Source of the DNA: Perlucidibaca aquatica
GTDB taxonomy: Bacteria; Pseudomonadota; Gammaproteobacteria; Pseudomonadales; Moraxellaceae
NCBI RefSeq assembly: GCF_001676655.1
Contig: NZ_LZDB01000001.1
Coordinates: 496,001-560,000 of the forward strand
Direction: 5' to 3'
DNA: 64,000 bases
In this document: positions 63,750 to 64,000 of the stretch, one piece after another
Layout of the letters: the number at the start of each line of letters is the position of its first letter
Numbering within the stretch: the first letter of the stretch is position 1
The notes under the pieces: generated by a model
The model's database searches: none
The model's input: the letters and a program-made list of their open reading frames with translations, nothing else
What the model was told of the DNA's origin: nothing
Position numbers and translations under genes: made by a program

Positions 63750-64000
63750 TTACTTCGCCGGGGTGCGCTCAGGGTGTTTGAGCGTGCCCATGACCCAGTC
63801 GGTCAGAGGGAAGGTGAGGTTGAAGTTCACTTCAGTCATGTGGCGGCGGTCATGATGGATGCGATGCAGTGCCGCCATGGTACTTAAGCCCGGCACTAGG
63901 CGATGCAGCCAGTGGCCATGCGGTAAGTGGTCGCTGAAATGCACCAACTCGTAGAGCAAATACGTGCCCACGATGCCGGTTAGCCAGAGTGCGCCGGCGT
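63750..64000 (-). CDS. Fatty acid hydroxylase/sterol desaturase family protein (5' end outside window)
   Basis: The C-terminal 82 residues of a membrane di-iron hydroxylase. HFSDHLPHGHWLHRLVPGL and HRIHHDRRHMTEVNFNLTFP carry two of the His clusters (HxxHH type) of the superfamily, and TDWVMGTLKHPE is the usual end. The frame remains open to the window edge. Substrate (carotenoid, fatty acid, sterol) unknown. Confidence 0.82.
   Translation of the reverse strand, partial: AGALWLTGIVGTYLLYELVHFSDHLPHGHWLHRLVPGLSTMAALHRIHHDRRHMTEVNFNLTFPLTDWVMGTLKHPERTPAK

Overview
This looks like a chromosomal segment of a free-living, aerobic Gram-negative bacterium, most likely a gammaproteobacterium. The outer-membrane proteins, TonB receptor, RND efflux pump, lipid A modification pair, radC-coaBC-dut-argB neighbourhood and an S-adenosylhomocysteine riboswitch all fit; the genus cannot be fixed from the sequence alone. 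No rRNA, tRNA, CRISPR array, integrase or transposase was seen. Base composition varies: 6.4-14.0 kb and about 47-50.2 kb are visibly GC-richer, while the Fic/XRE region and 50.7-52.8 kb are AT-richer.

Layout. 0-6.3 kb: a penicillin-acylase-family gene cut by the window edge, rpmG/rpmB, a Baeyer-Villiger-type monooxygenase coupled to an esterase, and an AraC regulator. 6.4-14.0 kb: a five-gene acyl-CoA operon (isovaleryl-CoA-type dehydrogenase, AtuA-like protein, biotin-dependent carboxylase beta, enoyl-CoA hydratase, carboxylase alpha), a mix of the leucine (liu) and acyclic terpene (atu) layouts. 14.0-15.9 kb: a class II Fic protein and a small XRE regulator, each preceded by a pair of matching palindromic operators. 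15.9-23 kb: a secreted hydrolase, an MpaB-type oxygenase, ArsC-like, an NAD-dependent reductase, and an EptA/PAP2 envelope pair. 23-30 kb: TetR-TolC-MFP-RND efflux operon. 30-32.7 kb: Fur-box-controlled TonB siderophore receptor and a BrnTA toxin-antitoxin pair. 32.7-38.5 kb: radC, coaBC, dut, argB, a TSUP permease, a minimal HPt-ATPase protein and a class II amidotransferase.

38.6-45.7 kb: an anion-porin-like gene divergent from a sulfate ABC operon (sbp-cysT-cysW-cysA), which runs into a FadL-family gene. 45.7-50.2 kb: an addiction module coupled to rsmE, bioA, and a cytochrome c coupled to chrA. 50.2-52.8 kb: an accessory island with YefM/YoeB, a broken VapC, and a short integron-type cassette array (one clear attC of the aadA type, one degenerate attC-like end) carrying three unrecognised genes. 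52.8-59 kb: a dicarboxylate/amino-acid symporter, gamma-glutamyltranspeptidase, a lipoprotein, and metF/ahcY behind an SAH riboswitch. 59-64 kb: an outer-membrane protein, a DUF486 protein, two secreted phosphoesterases (one PhoD) and an edge-truncated fatty-acid-hydroxylase family gene.

The most unusual material is the cassette island at 50.7-52.8 kb. It holds an overlapping pair of small genes, one encoding a membrane protein and one a soluble beta-rich protein, with a perfect 20-bp inverted repeat inside the first coding region. Next are the dual operators of the Fic and XRE genes, and the hybrid liu/atu operon.
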